NCBI RefSeq assembly: GCF_000420245.1
Contig: NZ_ATUO01000001.1
Span: 19,501 to 83,500 of the forward strand
From: Psychromonas hadalis ATCC BAA-638
GTDB taxonomy: Bacteria > Pseudomonadota > Gammaproteobacteria > Enterobacterales > Psychromonadaceae
Direction of reading: 5' to 3'
DNA: 64,000 nt
In this document: one piece after another, positions 47,957 to 57,018 of the stretch
Numbering within the stretch: position 1 is the stretch's first letter
Layout: the number at the start of each line of letters is the position of its first letter
Position numbers and translations under genes: made by a program
Notes under the pieces: generated by a model
Databases searched by the model: none
What the model was told of the DNA's origin: nothing
Seen by the model: only the letters and a program-made list of their open reading frames with translations

Positions 47957-49105
47957 CTAGTCCATTTTCACTGCGCGTAAAATAACAAACTTTTTGTTTT
48001 CGGTCACTAATTCACAGTTACCAAAAATACGCTCTAGCTTGTCTTGGTAATCAAGATGACGATTACCCACAATGATCAATTCACCATTATCTGCTAACGC
48101 GAAACGCGCTTCATTGAACATGCTCCATGCAATGTGGTCTGTAATCACTTGCTGCTGGTGGAAAGGAGGATTGCAAAGGATAAGGTCGTAGCTACCGCCT
48201 TTAAAACCAAGTAGACCATTGTTCACTACAAAACGTGCGTTATCGCTACGCTCTTCTTCAAAGTTTTTAATGACGTTAATACGTGCAGAATCCACCGCCA
48301 TGAATGACTCATCAATAAAAGTAACATGTGCATCTGGGTAAGTTTCCATTGCAGTCATGCCCACAACGCCATTACCACAACCTAAATCAACTACTTTTTC
48401 AAAGTTGCCTTCAGGTAAGTGTTCCATTAGGTAACGCCCCCCAATATCTAAATGGTTGCGTGAGAATACATTGGCATGGTTGTGAATTTTCCACTGCTGT
48501 GCTTCCATTTCCCACGTGATAGCAATCTCTTTTTCTGGGATAGTTTGGCGCTCAACAAGACTAAAAATCAAACGTGATTTCTTTTTAGCCAATGATGTTT
48601 TTGTACTGCCAATATATTTTTCAAACAACTCTAATGTTGAATTATGGATAAGATTCACTTTACCCGCCGCCACAATAATGGTGTCAGGCGAGATAACCGC
48701 TGCTAATTGTTGCAGTAAGTATTCAAGGTATGAGTTTGTTTTAGGGATTTTGATTAATACCACTTTTACATTCTCAGGAAAGTCCTGAAGACAATCCTGC
48801 AGTAAAATATTGTCTTCATTGCAGTTGTTGCGCTGCATATTCAGTTTAATAGAGCTCAATGAAAGGTATGAATCAGTGATTGTAGTGCGTTTTAAATCTT
48901 GGAAAAAACAGCTTAGTGCGCCAAAACCATCGTTAATAATCAACAGTTGACCATCGGAGCCTAACTGTTTTTCAAGCTCATTTTCAGTAAAATGGTTGAT
49001 CAAATACTCATCAGCAGAATCCCATGCCTGTAATGTCTCTTTTTTATGTCTTGGATGGCGATGCAAAATTAAGTTTTGCTCCGCGATAGTTAATAGTTCG
49101 TTCAT
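47957..49105 (-). CDS. rlmG: 23S rRNA (guanine(1835)-N2)-methyltransferase RlmG
   Basis: A 382-aa SAM-dependent methyltransferase of the RsmC/RlmG type. The N-terminal pseudo-methyltransferase half is followed by the catalytic half with VVDLGCGNGVVGM (SAM loop) and the amino-methyltransferase motif LILCNPPFHQQQVI. It ends FVILRAVKMD. The length and both-halves architecture match RlmG (YgjO). Confidence 0.92.
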   Translation of the reverse strand: MNELLTIAEQNLILHRHPRHKKETLQAWDSADEYLINHFTENELEKQLGSDGQLLIINDGFGALSCFFQDLKRTTITDSYLSLSSIKLNMQRNNCNEDNILLQDCLQDFPENVKVVLIKIPKTNSYLEYLLQQLAAVISPDTIIVAAGKVNLIHNSTLELFEKYIGSTKTSLAKKKSRLIFSLVERQTIPEKEIAITWEMEAQQWKIHNHANVFSRNHLDIGGRYLMEHLPEGNFEKVVDLGCGNGVVGMTAMETYPDAHVTFIDESFMAVDSARINVIKNFEEERSDNARFVVNNGLLGFKGGSYDLILCNPPFHQQQVITDHIAWSMFNEARFALADNGELIIVGNRHLDYQDKLERIFGNCELVTENKKFVILRAVKMD

Positions 49106-49206
49106 AGAATCTGCCTAAATTAAGGGGAAGAGTAAGTAATCTGTCATTTTAGCTTGCTTCCTCTTTTTAGGTAAGTAATATTATTTTTAATTAACGTTGC
49201 TGGGGA

Positions 49207-50271
49207 ATGAATGTGCCATCTATTTATAAAAGCTTGCCATTATTATTGTTATTTGTTTTGAGTGGTTGTGATGACAACCAATTTACCGATGTGATTGGTG
49301 ATCATTGGATTAAAGAGCCTGAAGTGTGCTTGGAAGATACAACGCCTGTCACCTTCAAAAAAGTTGCCTATTGGTCACCCGATAACGATGATCCAGATGC
49401 AAGCAGTGACAATTTAGAATTAGTACATTTCTCCTCTTTAACCCATGTTAATTATGCCTCTATCACGTTTAACGCGGATGCTACACTTAATACGCCTGAA
49501 GATATTGACCCGCTAGAAGATTTGGTTTTACTTGCTCACACACAGAGCGTAAAAGTGGCTATTTCACTTGGAAATGCTGATGATACTATTTTTAATAGTA
49601 TTGCGAGTGATAAAACCTTAACGAAAACCTTCGTCAATAATATCGTCAATTTTATTGAAGAGTATGCGTTAGACGGAATTGATATTAACTGGTCAACAAT
49701 TGACTCGGACAGCGAATCTGATCGTTTAAAGTATCTTCTTAAAAAATTATCTGATGAGTTAAAAGAGCAAGGCAAGTTCTTGAGCATGACCGCTCCTTCG
49801 GGGGAAGATGAGAAACTTGCAAATAAGCTTTCTACAGAAAATTTTCAATATGTGGATTTCATCAATCTACTCGCTTTTGATTCAACCAATAACGACTCGT
49901 TACACTCTTCAATGCAAGATGCAAAAGATGCGATTACTTATTGGACGCAGCGTTGTGTTATTAAAAATAAACTGGTGTTAGGTGTGCCGTTTTATTCACG
50001 TGGCAGTGCCGTGCAGAGCTATGATTATTTGATTCGTGATGATATTCGTTATGCTTGTGTGGATAAAAGCGAGCGTCGTGATTATAACGGTATTCCGACT
50101 GTTGTTGAAAAAACCAATTACGCACTGTTAAAGGCAGGTGGTGTGATGATGAAGTCGCTTGAACAGGATGTTTATATACGTCATAACGATGATGTTGATT
50201 TTAGCGAATATTCACTACTGAACGTGATCAATGAAACGGCATTAGGTAATCAAGTTACTGTTTGCCAGTGA
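49207..50271 (+). CDS. GH18-fold lipoprotein lacking catalytic residues
   Basis: A 354-aa lipoprotein. The signal ends in the lipobox LSGC; Asp at +2 suggests inner-membrane retention by the Lol rule. The mature domain is a glycoside hydrolase 18 barrel: KKVAYWSPDNDD, SLTHVNYASITF, KVAISLGNAD, and the active-site strand YALDGIDINWSTID. Chitinases have DGxDxDxE here; this protein has Asn for the last Asp and Ser for the catalytic Glu, so hydrolysis is unlikely. It may bind chitin or another glycan. It stands alone, divergent from rlmG. Confidence 0.8.
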   Translation: MNVPSIYKSLPLLLLFVLSGCDDNQFTDVIGDHWIKEPEVCLEDTTPVTFKKVAYWSPDNDDPDASSDNLELVHFSSLTHVNYASITFNADATLNTPEDIDPLEDLVLLAHTQSVKVAISLGNADDTIFNSIASDKTLTKTFVNNIVNFIEEYALDGIDINWSTIDSDSESDRLKYLLKKLSDELKEQGKFLSMTAPSGEDEKLANKLSTENFQYVDFINLLAFDSTNNDSLHSSMQDAKDAITYWTQRCVIKNKLVLGVPFYSRGSAVQSYDYLIRDDIRYACVDKSERRDYNGIPTVVEKTNYALLKAGGVMMKSLEQDVYIRHNDDVDFSEYSLLNVINETALGNQVTVCQ

Positions 50272-50329
50272 TTTAAAAGAGGAGTAAACTCGCCATTTTT
50301 TATTCATCAAACTTTTAAGGTATTAATTT

Positions 50330-50923
50330 ATGCCCATTTTAGCGGCTCTTAAAGAGCGTAATAATTCTGCATGTGAGCTTTGTGCCACAACTGGCGAGCT
50401 TTTTGTTTTTGAAGTGCCACCAGCTAAAGAGCCAAACTCTGATAAGTCTGTATTAGTGTGTAAAACCTGCCAATCGCAACTTGATAAAGAAGCACCGATG
50501 GATAATAACCATTGGCGCTGTTTAAACGACAGTATGTGGAGTCAAGTGCCTGCAGTGCAAGTCACTGCGTTTCGTTTGTTAACACGTTTAGCGAAAACAG
50601 AAAATTGGGCGCAAGACCTGCTGGATATGTTTTATATGGAGGATGAAACTAAAGCGTGGGCGGATTATGGTGTGGATGCAGACAACATTGAAGAGGTAAC
50701 ACCCACGCGTGATTCTAACGGCACAGTGTTAGTGGCGGGTGATAACGTAACGCTGATTAAAGATCTTGATGTGAAAGGCGCGGGTTTTACTGCTAAGCGT
50801 GGCACACCGGTACGTAACATCTCACTTTTAGATAACCCTGAGCAGATTGAGGGGCGTGTTAATGGGGTACGTATTGTACTATTAACAACCTACCTGAAAA
50901 AAATGCCGCTATTTGAAGATTAA
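50330..50923 (+). CDS. PhnA/YjdM-like zinc-ribbon protein with N-terminal extension
   Basis: A 197-aa protein. A treble-clef zinc ribbon (CELCATTGELF then CKTCQSQL) is followed by a linker (about 60-120) and a PhnA C-terminal domain: TRDSNGTVLVAGDNVTLIKDLDVKGA and GVRIVLLTTYLKK. E. coli YjdM is about 110 aa; the longer form with the middle helical part is common in marine gammaproteobacteria. Despite the name PhnA, a role in phosphonate use is doubtful. Confidence 0.82.
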   Translation: MPILAALKERNNSACELCATTGELFVFEVPPAKEPNSDKSVLVCKTCQSQLDKEAPMDNNHWRCLNDSMWSQVPAVQVTAFRLLTRLAKTENWAQDLLDMFYMEDETKAWADYGVDADNIEEVTPTRDSNGTVLVAGDNVTLIKDLDVKGAGFTAKRGTPVRNISLLDNPEQIEGRVNGVRIVLLTTYLKKMPLFED

Positions 50924-50947
50924 TTGAGCAACATTCTCTTTTTAAAA

Positions 50948-51003
50948 GCCTATTTTGTGATTTGTATTGAAACTATCAGACAAATCATCCGATAGGTTTT
51001 TTT
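50948..51003 (+). terminator. Probable terminator after the yjdM-like gene
   Basis: Nested helices CCTAT/ATAGG and GATTTG/CAAATC, or the shorter CTATC/GATAG alternative, end at a run of seven T residues. Exact pairing is ambiguous. Confidence 0.5.
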
Positions 51004-51046
51004 ATCTGTCATACTTCTTTTTTATCTATTTTACATGGAGTTTTTT

Positions 51047-51469
51047 ATGCTCGAATATATTGCCCTTGGCATCTTGGTGTTTGTCGCCTTAACCCTCTTT
51101 TATGGGATCATTGTAATCCATGATATCCCTTATGAGATTGCTAAACATCGTAATCATCCGCAACAAGATGCGTTGCACGTTGCGGGCTGGATCAGCCTAT
51201 TTACATTACATGTACTTTGGCCCTTTTTATGGATCTGGGCAACGCTATATCGTGAAGACAGAGGCTGGGGCTTCTCTGAAAAAGGTATTAAGAGTGTCGA
51301 TAACAGTGAAAATGAGAAACAGTTTGCCAAGCTGAATGAGCGTATTGAACAGTTAGAACAAAAACTACAAGCAAAACAAGAGAGCCACATTTCAGAGCAA
51401 AAAATATCACACGACTCATTCAGTGAAATTGAAAGTAATATCATTGCGGATCAAGAGGGAAGTAAATAA
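51047..51469 (+). CDS. yiaW: YiaW-like DUF3302 membrane protein
   Basis: A 140-aa protein with two membrane helices (YIALGILVFVALTLFYGI; WISLFTLHVLWPFLWIW) and a C-terminal coiled coil (about 90-120, FAKLNERIEQLEQKLQAKQ). The conserved stretch IPYEIAKHRNHPQQDALHVA identifies DUF3302/YiaW. I start at 51047 because GGAG is 6 bp upstream; an ATG at 51035 is possible. Its stop overlaps the next gene's ATG (TAATG), the same yiaW-yiaV pairing as in E. coli. It is probably an accessory subunit of the HlyD-type protein. Confidence 0.85.
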   Translation: MLEYIALGILVFVALTLFYGIIVIHDIPYEIAKHRNHPQQDALHVAGWISLFTLHVLWPFLWIWATLYREDRGWGFSEKGIKSVDNSENEKQFAKLNERIEQLEQKLQAKQESHISEQKISHDSFSEIESNIIADQEGSK

Positions 51470-52431
51470 TGGATTTAATATTAATATTAACCTATACCGC
51501 TATCTGTATTGCCATTTTTAAAATATTTAAAATTCCACTTAACAAATGGACGGTACCTACCGCTGTATTAGGTGGTGTGGTATTGATCGGTACATTGATC
51601 ATGTTGATGAATTATAACCATCCCTATTCAGAAGTGACTCGTAAGTATTTTGTCTCAACGCCTGTTATTCCTGCGGTGCGTGGTAAAGTGATTTCGGTAA
51701 ATGTAGAACCGAATACCCCGATTAAAAAAGGGCATCTGTTATTTAGCATTGATCCTATTCCTTTTCAAAATAAAGTCGATTCATTAAGTGCGCAACTTGT
51801 CTCTATCACCTTAGATTATAAAAGAGCGGTGGAGTTAAGAAAGAGAAGGATTGGTAAACAGCGTGATGTTGATATTACTAAAGCGAAAATGGATGATCTC
51901 ACTGCGAAATTAAGTGATGCACAATACGATTTAGATCGTACTGAAGTACGTGCCGCCAGTGATGGTTATGTTACCCATATGTTGGTTTATCCTGGGCTAT
52001 ATGTGGTGCCGATGCCACTGCGTCCTGCGATGGTATTTGTACAAGAAGACTCTTTTGTTTACGTAGGTTGGTATCGTCAAAATAGCTCAATGCGTTTAAA
52101 AGCAGGGTTTGAAGCTGAAATTGCGTTTGATGCACTGCCGGGTAAAGTATTTACAGGTGAAGTTATCAAAGTATTACCCGTGCTCGCGGAAGGTGAAGTG
52201 CAGGCGAATGGTGCGATGCTGCACCTTGGTTTGAGAGGACTGATTCCTGGGCGAATCCCTGTACAAATTAAGATCACCGACCCTCGCTTTGCTGATTTAG
52301 CACAGTATGTCCCGGGTGGATCTTATGGTCAAAGTGCAATCTACTCTGACAGTTTTGAACATGTTTCCATTATGCGTCGAATTATATTACGTATGTCATC
52401 GTGGATGAGCTACTTCTTTCCATTCCACTGA
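51469..52431 (+). CDS. yiaV: YiaV-like HlyD-family membrane fusion protein
   Basis: A 320-aa periplasmic adaptor. Two membrane helices at the N-terminus (about 1-50) precede a biotinyl-lipoyl-like hairpin (VIPAVRGKVISVNVEPNTPI and LFSIDPIPFQNKV), a short coiled coil, TEVRAASDGYVTHML and a beta-barrel domain (GFEAEIAFDALPGKVFTGEV). No inner-membrane pump is adjacent, so the efflux or export partner is unknown, as for E. coli YiaV. Coupled to yiaW by a 1-base overlap. Confidence 0.88.
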   Translation: MDLILILTYTAICIAIFKIFKIPLNKWTVPTAVLGGVVLIGTLIMLMNYNHPYSEVTRKYFVSTPVIPAVRGKVISVNVEPNTPIKKGHLLFSIDPIPFQNKVDSLSAQLVSITLDYKRAVELRKRRIGKQRDVDITKAKMDDLTAKLSDAQYDLDRTEVRAASDGYVTHMLVYPGLYVVPMPLRPAMVFVQEDSFVYVGWYRQNSSMRLKAGFEAEIAFDALPGKVFTGEVIKVLPVLAEGEVQANGAMLHLGLRGLIPGRIPVQIKITDPRFADLAQYVPGGSYGQSAIYSDSFEHVSIMRRIILRMSSWMSYFFPFH

Positions 52432-52460
52432 TCGTCACTATTTAAGTAATTATCTAATCA

Positions 52461-52490
52461 AAAGGCGAGTTAACTAACTCGCCTTTTTTA
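52461..52490 (+). terminator. Rho-independent terminator after yiaV
   Basis: AAAGGCGAGTTA and TAACTCGCCTTT form a long stem with a minimal loop followed by T residues, 30 bp after the stop and just before the antiporter's ribosome site. Confidence 0.9.
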
Positions 52491-52505
52491 TATTTTTAAG
52501 GAAAA

Positions 52506-53726
52506 ATGATGGCAGAGCATAGTGTGATTTTAACCATTGCAATATTGGTGTTAGCTTATGGTTATATATCGAAGGTATTAACCCGTTTTAATATCTCTGG
52601 GCCAATGGTTTTTACGGGGTTAGGATTATTAATATCACCATTATTATTAAATATTTCAACCCTGCAAGTAGATGCTGAATTTGTCACCATTATTGTAGAG
52701 CTTGCTTTGGTATTAGTCTTATTTAGTGATGCTGCACTGCTGGATCTAAAACTACTGCGTCAATCATGGCGCTTACCGGCACGATTATTATTGATTGGTT
52801 TGCCCATTACCATTATTGCCGGGACATTTGTTGCACAGTTAATGTTCCCTAATGAGCCTGCGATTTATATGCTACTGCTTGCTTTGTTATTAACACCAAC
52901 AGATGCAGCCCTTGGTAAAGCGGTGGTTTCCGATCCAATGGTACCCGCAAAGATACGTTCAACCATTAATGTTGAAAGTGGTCTGAATGACGGAATTGTT
53001 TTTCCGCTTGTTATTACGGTTGTCGCAATGATTGTCAGTGGTCTAACGGGTGATGGTGAAGGTGGTTGGATGGGTTATGTGCTGAAGCAGGTCATATTTG
53101 GTGCATTAGTCGGCGCGTTTATTGGTTATGTTGGCACCAAATTAACACAGTTTTCTGTTAAAAAGCAGTGGATGCAATCAAGTTATAAAAATCTGATCCC
53201 TATTGCTTTAGCGATACTCGCTTTTTATCTTGCTGAAGTCTTTCATGGTAATGGTTTTATCGCTGCTTTTTTTGCGGGCTTGTATGCGGGTAATACCAGT
53301 GCTCCGATGCGTGAGCATATTGAAGAGTTTGCTGAAAGTGAAGGTGAGTTTTTAGTCTTGGTTAGTTTCTTTCTATTTGGTCTGGCATTTGTACCGGTCA
53401 CTTATCAATTTATTAACCTCAATATCATCATATATTCACTCCTTAGCTTAACGCTACTGCGTATGTTACCTGTTATTATCTGCTTAATAGGAGCAAAGCT
53501 TGATGGTAAAAAGATCGATTTTGCAACGATGAGCTTTATTGCATGGTTCGGGCCAAGGGGAATCGCTTCTATCTTGTATGTGCTGATTGTGGCACATGAG
53601 GTAGGCGGTATTAAAGGTTTTGAAACGATCTATGCAGTGGTCACTGTGACCGTATTAATGAGCATTGTGGCACATGGTTTAAGTGCTTTGCCGTTGGCAA
53701 GGTGGTATGGGAAAAAACATAACTAA
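52506..53726 (+). CDS. Cation:proton antiporter (CPA1, NhaP-like)
   Basis: A 406-aa polytopic antiporter with about 12-13 helices. The unwound-helix motif LLTPTDAALGKAVVSDP and the following NVESGLNDGIVFPLV carry the transport aspartates (T-D and N-D pairs of the CPA1 fold). GPRGIASILYVLIV lies near the C-terminus. There is no cytoplasmic regulatory tail. It probably exchanges Na+ or K+ for H+. AAGGA precedes two adjacent ATGs (52506 and 52509); spacing slightly favours the second. Confidence 0.9.
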   Translation: MMAEHSVILTIAILVLAYGYISKVLTRFNISGPMVFTGLGLLISPLLLNISTLQVDAEFVTIIVELALVLVLFSDAALLDLKLLRQSWRLPARLLLIGLPITIIAGTFVAQLMFPNEPAIYMLLLALLLTPTDAALGKAVVSDPMVPAKIRSTINVESGLNDGIVFPLVITVVAMIVSGLTGDGEGGWMGYVLKQVIFGALVGAFIGYVGTKLTQFSVKKQWMQSSYKNLIPIALAILAFYLAEVFHGNGFIAAFFAGLYAGNTSAPMREHIEEFAESEGEFLVLVSFFLFGLAFVPVTYQFINLNIIIYSLLSLTLLRMLPVIICLIGAKLDGKKIDFATMSFIAWFGPRGIASILYVLIVAHEVGGIKGFETIYAVVTVTVLMSIVAHGLSALPLARWYGKKHN

Positions 53727-53789
53727 CCGAAAATAGGATGTTAATTTTAGTGTTTTCATAAACTAACATTTTACTTTAATTTTATCTTC

Positions 53790-54827
53790 ATGAGCCTATT
53801 TATGTTTAAAGTTTTTACCTTTGTTTGTTGCTTCTTTAGCTCTCTCGCGCAGTCACAATCAGCCTCTACAAGCCAACAAGATAAAATTAGTTGGTATCAG
53901 TTTACCTTTGAAAATGATGTGATGAGTGCGAGAAACAGTAGTGATGATGGTTATAGTAATGGTATGTCATACGCATGGGGAGCGTTGGGTTATAATGCGT
54001 TTTCCTCCATTGAAATGCCTGATTGGATCCGTTTTTTAAGTGATTGGACCTATATCAATCAAGATACAGAGAAACAGTATTCAATTGCATATGGGATATC
54101 ACAATCTATCTATACTCCTAGTGAACTTTCACAAATTACGCTAATTGAAGATGATCGCCCCTATGCAGGCACACTTTTATGGCACAGCAAAATCCGTAGC
54201 TATGCCGATAATAGGGCGAATAGTTTAGGCTTGATTTTAGGTGTTGCTGGGCCCGCTTCATTTGCAGAGCAGAGCCAAACCATTATTCATGAGATAATTG
54301 ATGCAACAACGCCAGAGGGCTGGGATAATCAGATAAATAATGAGTTGGTTTTTCGTGTCGAAGCTGAGCATATTGAACGTTTTTATATCTATTCATTTTC
54401 AGAAAATATTTCGTTTGATACAAGTTCTTATAGTGAATTAGGTGTGGGCAATTTACGCAGTGATATAGGAACTGGATTAACGGTACGTATTGGCAATATG
54501 TTGGATCAATCTTATGCTTCCATTAGTGCTAATACCAGTCGCTTAATCTCTGGGCTTAGCGCTCATTCAAATAATACATTTTATTGGCAACTCTTTACTT
54601 CTGTTTATGCGAGTTATTTGTTTAATGATATCACGCTTAATGGTAATACATTTTCCGATAGTCACTCTGTTGAATTGATTCATGAGCAGGTAATTGCCAG
54701 TATGGGTGTTTCTGCTTTATATCATCACTGGGGTTTTGTGTTTTCGGTACTGCGTGGCAATAAGCAGTTTGAAGGGCAAGAGAATGTGAGTAAATATGGT
54801 TCATTTACAATTAGTTATCAATATTAA
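53790..54827 (+). CDS. LpxR-like outer-membrane lipid A 3'-O-deacylase (DUF2219)
   Basis: A 345-aa predicted 12-strand outer-membrane barrel with a signal peptide (FTFVCCFFSSLAQSQSA). The LpxR/DUF2219 hallmarks are FENDVMSARNSSDDGYSNGM near the N-terminus, DDRPYAGTLLW, and HEIIDATTPEGWDNQINNE, which contain the conserved Asn, Asp, Ser/Thr, His and Glu active-site positions. It ends in an aromatic residue (FTISYQY), as outer-membrane barrels do. It would remodel lipid A by removing the 3' acyloxyacyl group. An internal ATG at 53802 is an alternative start. Confidence 0.83.
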   Translation: MSLFMFKVFTFVCCFFSSLAQSQSASTSQQDKISWYQFTFENDVMSARNSSDDGYSNGMSYAWGALGYNAFSSIEMPDWIRFLSDWTYINQDTEKQYSIAYGISQSIYTPSELSQITLIEDDRPYAGTLLWHSKIRSYADNRANSLGLILGVAGPASFAEQSQTIIHEIIDATTPEGWDNQINNELVFRVEAEHIERFYIYSFSENISFDTSSYSELGVGNLRSDIGTGLTVRIGNMLDQSYASISANTSRLISGLSAHSNNTFYWQLFTSVYASYLFNDITLNGNTFSDSHSVELIHEQVIASMGVSALYHHWGFVFSVLRGNKQFEGQENVSKYGSFTISYQY

Positions 54828-54879
54828 TAATGACCATTAATATTGATGCATTGAATTCAGGAAAAACATAAAAGAATTA

Positions 54880-54946
54880 ACCACAGAGTTAAGGAAGAAA
54901 ATATAAAAACGTGTAATGACTGTTTTATTCTTAGCACCTCTGTGGT
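54880..54946. repeat. Inverted-repeat element between lpxR-like gene and pyrC
   Basis: ACCACAGAG (54880-54888) and CTCTGTGGT (54938-54946) are perfect 9-bp inverted repeats 49 bp apart. Sequences with ACCACAGAG ends are seen as small repeats in many gammaproteobacterial intergenic regions. It may form a terminator-like structure for either convergent gene, but no T-run directly follows. Confidence 0.4.
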
Positions 54947-54970
54947 CGTGTCTTTAAGTTTTTCTCGGTT

Positions 54971-55999
54971 TTACCAAAGAATCTTCCAATCAACACTTTC
55001 ACCCGCTTTGATAGGCACGACTTTATTGCCACCAAAACCAAGCTCTTCAGGCACTTTCCACGAGACTTTGTGCAGATCAATGGTATCGGTATTACGCGGT
55101 AGATTATAAAAATCTGGGCCGTTAAAGCTGGTAAATGCTTCTAACTTATCCAGCGCACCTGCAGCATCAAAGACCTCTGCATATAACTCAACCGCTGCAA
55201 ATGCGCTGTATGATCCTGCGCAACCACAACCAGACTCTTTGCTCTCTTTCGTATGAGGGGCTGAGTCAGTACCTAAAAAGAATTTTTTAGAGCCACTGGT
55301 GGCCACTTTTATTAATGCTTGCTGATGAATATTACGTTTTAAAATAGGTAAGCAGTAAAAGTGGGGTTTAATACCACCCACTAACATATGGTTACGGTTA
55401 AACATTAGATGATGGACAGTAATGGTTGCAGCTACATTATCACTTGCATTTTCAACAAACTCTACTGCATTTTTAGTGGTGATATGCTCAACCACAATTT
55501 TAAGGTTTGGGTATTCTGCAACTAAAGGGGTAAGCACCGTTGTGAGGAACTGCTCTTCCCTGTCAAAAATATCAATATCATTGGTGGTTACTTCACCGTG
55601 AATTAATAGCAACATACCCACTTCTTGCATCGCAACTAATGCATCTTTAATGTTTGCCGTTGAGGTTACGCCTGAATCCGAGTTAGTGGTTGCGCCTGCG
55701 GGGTAAAGTTTTGCCGCCACTATGCCTGCATTTTTTGCTTTTTTTATCTCATCGGCAGTGGTGTTATCGGTAAGGTATAAGGTCATTAATGGCGTAAAGG
55801 TTGGCATTGGATTGGCTGCCATAATGCGTTTTTGATAAGCCAGTGCAAGTTCTGTGGTGGTCACTGGAGGCATCAAGTTTGGCATAATGATTGCGCGACC
55901 CATATAACGGCTGGTATCACGTACGGTATCTTTTAAAACATCGCCGTCACGTAGATGTACATGCCAGTCGTCTGGTCGGGTAATGGTTAATTTAGTCAT
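54971..55999 (-). CDS. pyrC: Dihydroorotase
   Basis: A 342-aa class II dihydroorotase, third step of pyrimidine synthesis. Binuclear zinc ligands are in [13 protein letters not shown], the carboxylated lysine in [17 protein letters not shown], and histidines in LLIHGEV, VVEHITT and [21 protein letters not shown] (the catalytic Asp). Length matches E. coli PyrC (348 aa). GGAG precedes the ATG. Confidence 0.96.
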   Translation of the reverse strand: MTKLTITRPDDWHVHLRDGDVLKDTVRDTSRYMGRAIIMPNLMPPVTTTELALAYQKRIMAANPMPTFTPLMTLYLTDNTTADEIKKAKNAGIVAAKLYPAGATTNSDSGVTSTANIKDALVAMQEVGMLLLIHGEVTTNDIDIFDREEQFLTTVLTPLVAEYPNLKIVVEHITTKNAVEFVENASDNVAATITVHHLMFNRNHMLVGGIKPHFYCLPILKRNIHQQALIKVATSGSKKFFLGTDSAPHTKESKESGCGCAGSYSAFAAVELYAEVFDAAGALDKLEAFTSFNGPDFYNLPRNTDTIDLHKVSWKVPEELGFGGNKVVPIKAGESVDWKILW

Positions 56000-56112
56000 T
56001 TTCTGCTCTCCTGTGAATTTCGCGATATTTTACGCTATTTAAGAACCTTTAAAAATTTAATTACAGAAATATTTTAAGCGTTAAGAAAACCTTAAGGTTC
56101 AGTGTGCATACT

Positions 56113-56267
56113 GATACCAATAACAGTAAATAGCTGATCTATTTTACTGGTTAAAACAACTCACTTCCGCGTTGTAAGTTTCGCAAAGGAAACAACCATT
56201 TACGCCTTGAATTAAGCTGTTTCCCCTGCGCAAAATTTAGATCACATACTTAATGTAATTGGTATTA
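56113..56267. repeat. MITE-like element, copy B (short form), 155 bp
   Basis: Left end TGATACCAATAACAGTAAAT and right end, read inverted, TTAATACCAATTACATTAAG, continuing into TGATCTA on both sides: imperfect terminal inverted repeats of about 32 bp. The interior matches copy A at 37639 without the extra hairpin block. No coding capacity. It lies in the pyrC-tlpA divergent region. Confidence 0.78.
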
Positions 56268-56295
56268 ACATATAAAAATAAGGGACTGTGAATCT

Positions 56296-56703
56296 ATGAA
56301 ACATTTATTGCTGACTGTCGTATTGATATTAAACCTATTTTCATCCTCTGTTTATGCCAATGCAGGGTGGTTGAATGAGTTTGATCTGAACCAGTATAAA
56401 AATAAAGTGGTGTACCTTGATTTTTGGGCATCATGGTGTGGGCCGTGTCGAAAATTGTTTCCGTGGTTAAACAAAATGCAGGAAAAGTATAAAGATGATG
56501 GGTTGGTGGTGATAGGTATCAATTTAGACAGAGATAAAAAGATGGCGGATCGATTTTTAACAAAATTGCCTGCTAATTTTTTACTTTACTCTGATCCTAC
56601 GGGTGAGCTTGGTGAAAAATATAAACTGCAAGGCATGCCAAGCTCTTTTATTTTTGATGGAACGGGGCAATTAAGTATTACACATGTATTGAACCTGCGA
56701 TGA
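56296..56703 (+). CDS. TlpA-like thioredoxin, C-terminally short
   Basis: A 135-aa periplasmic thioredoxin: signal peptide (VVLILNLFSSSVYA), then YLDFWASWCGPCRKLFPWL with the CxxC redox site and LQGMPSSFIFDGTGQL with the cis-Pro. TlpA/ResA relatives normally continue about 20-25 residues past this point with a final strand and helix; here the frame stops after THVLNLR. Directly downstream lies a fragment of an unrelated histidine kinase, suggesting that a deletion removed the gene's end. The remaining fold might still be redox-active or might be unstable. Confidence 0.8.
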   Translation: MKHLLLTVVLILNLFSSSVYANAGWLNEFDLNQYKNKVVYLDFWASWCGPCRKLFPWLNKMQEKYKDDGLVVIGINLDRDKKMADRFLTKLPANFLLYSDPTGELGEKYKLQGMPSSFIFDGTGQLSITHVLNLR

Positions 56704-56739
56704 GTACCCGTAAAACCTTTGATGATGAGAGCATATTCG

Positions 56740-57018
56740 CATTGAAACTGATGTTGGACTCATTAACGAGGGCATCACCTAATGGTGTAACCCCAACCAA
56801 CGAAGTGCAAACTTTTATATGGGCGATTAACCGATCGTTTTTATCGACAGCATCAACAGCAGGGTAAGGGGGCTGGATTGGGACTAACCTTAGTGAAAAA
56901 AATTGCTGAATTTCATCAAGGTAAGCTCAGTTTTGAATCATCCCCATTGGGAGGGTTGTTGGTTAAGGTGCAATTACCTATTTTAAAAGTGGATGATGTT
57001 GGTAGTGATCACGTATAA
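56740..57018 (+). pseudogene. Histidine kinase C-terminal remnant
   Basis: From about 56809 the frame reads LYGRLTDRFYRQHQQQGK, then GAGLGLTLVKKIAEFHQGKL and GGLLVKVQLPIL, ending TAA at 57016-57018: the G-box end of a sensor kinase ATPase domain. Slightly upstream in another frame, LMLDSLTRASPNGV recalls an N-box. There is no start, dimerisation or sensor domain. The tail overlaps the convergent HemF-like gene by 41 bp. Confidence 0.78.

Noticed and set aside
56700..56866. 54-codon plus-strand frame starting at the end of the thioredoxin-like gene
   Set aside because: It overlaps the kinase remnant in a different frame and is better read as part of the decayed region than as a gene.
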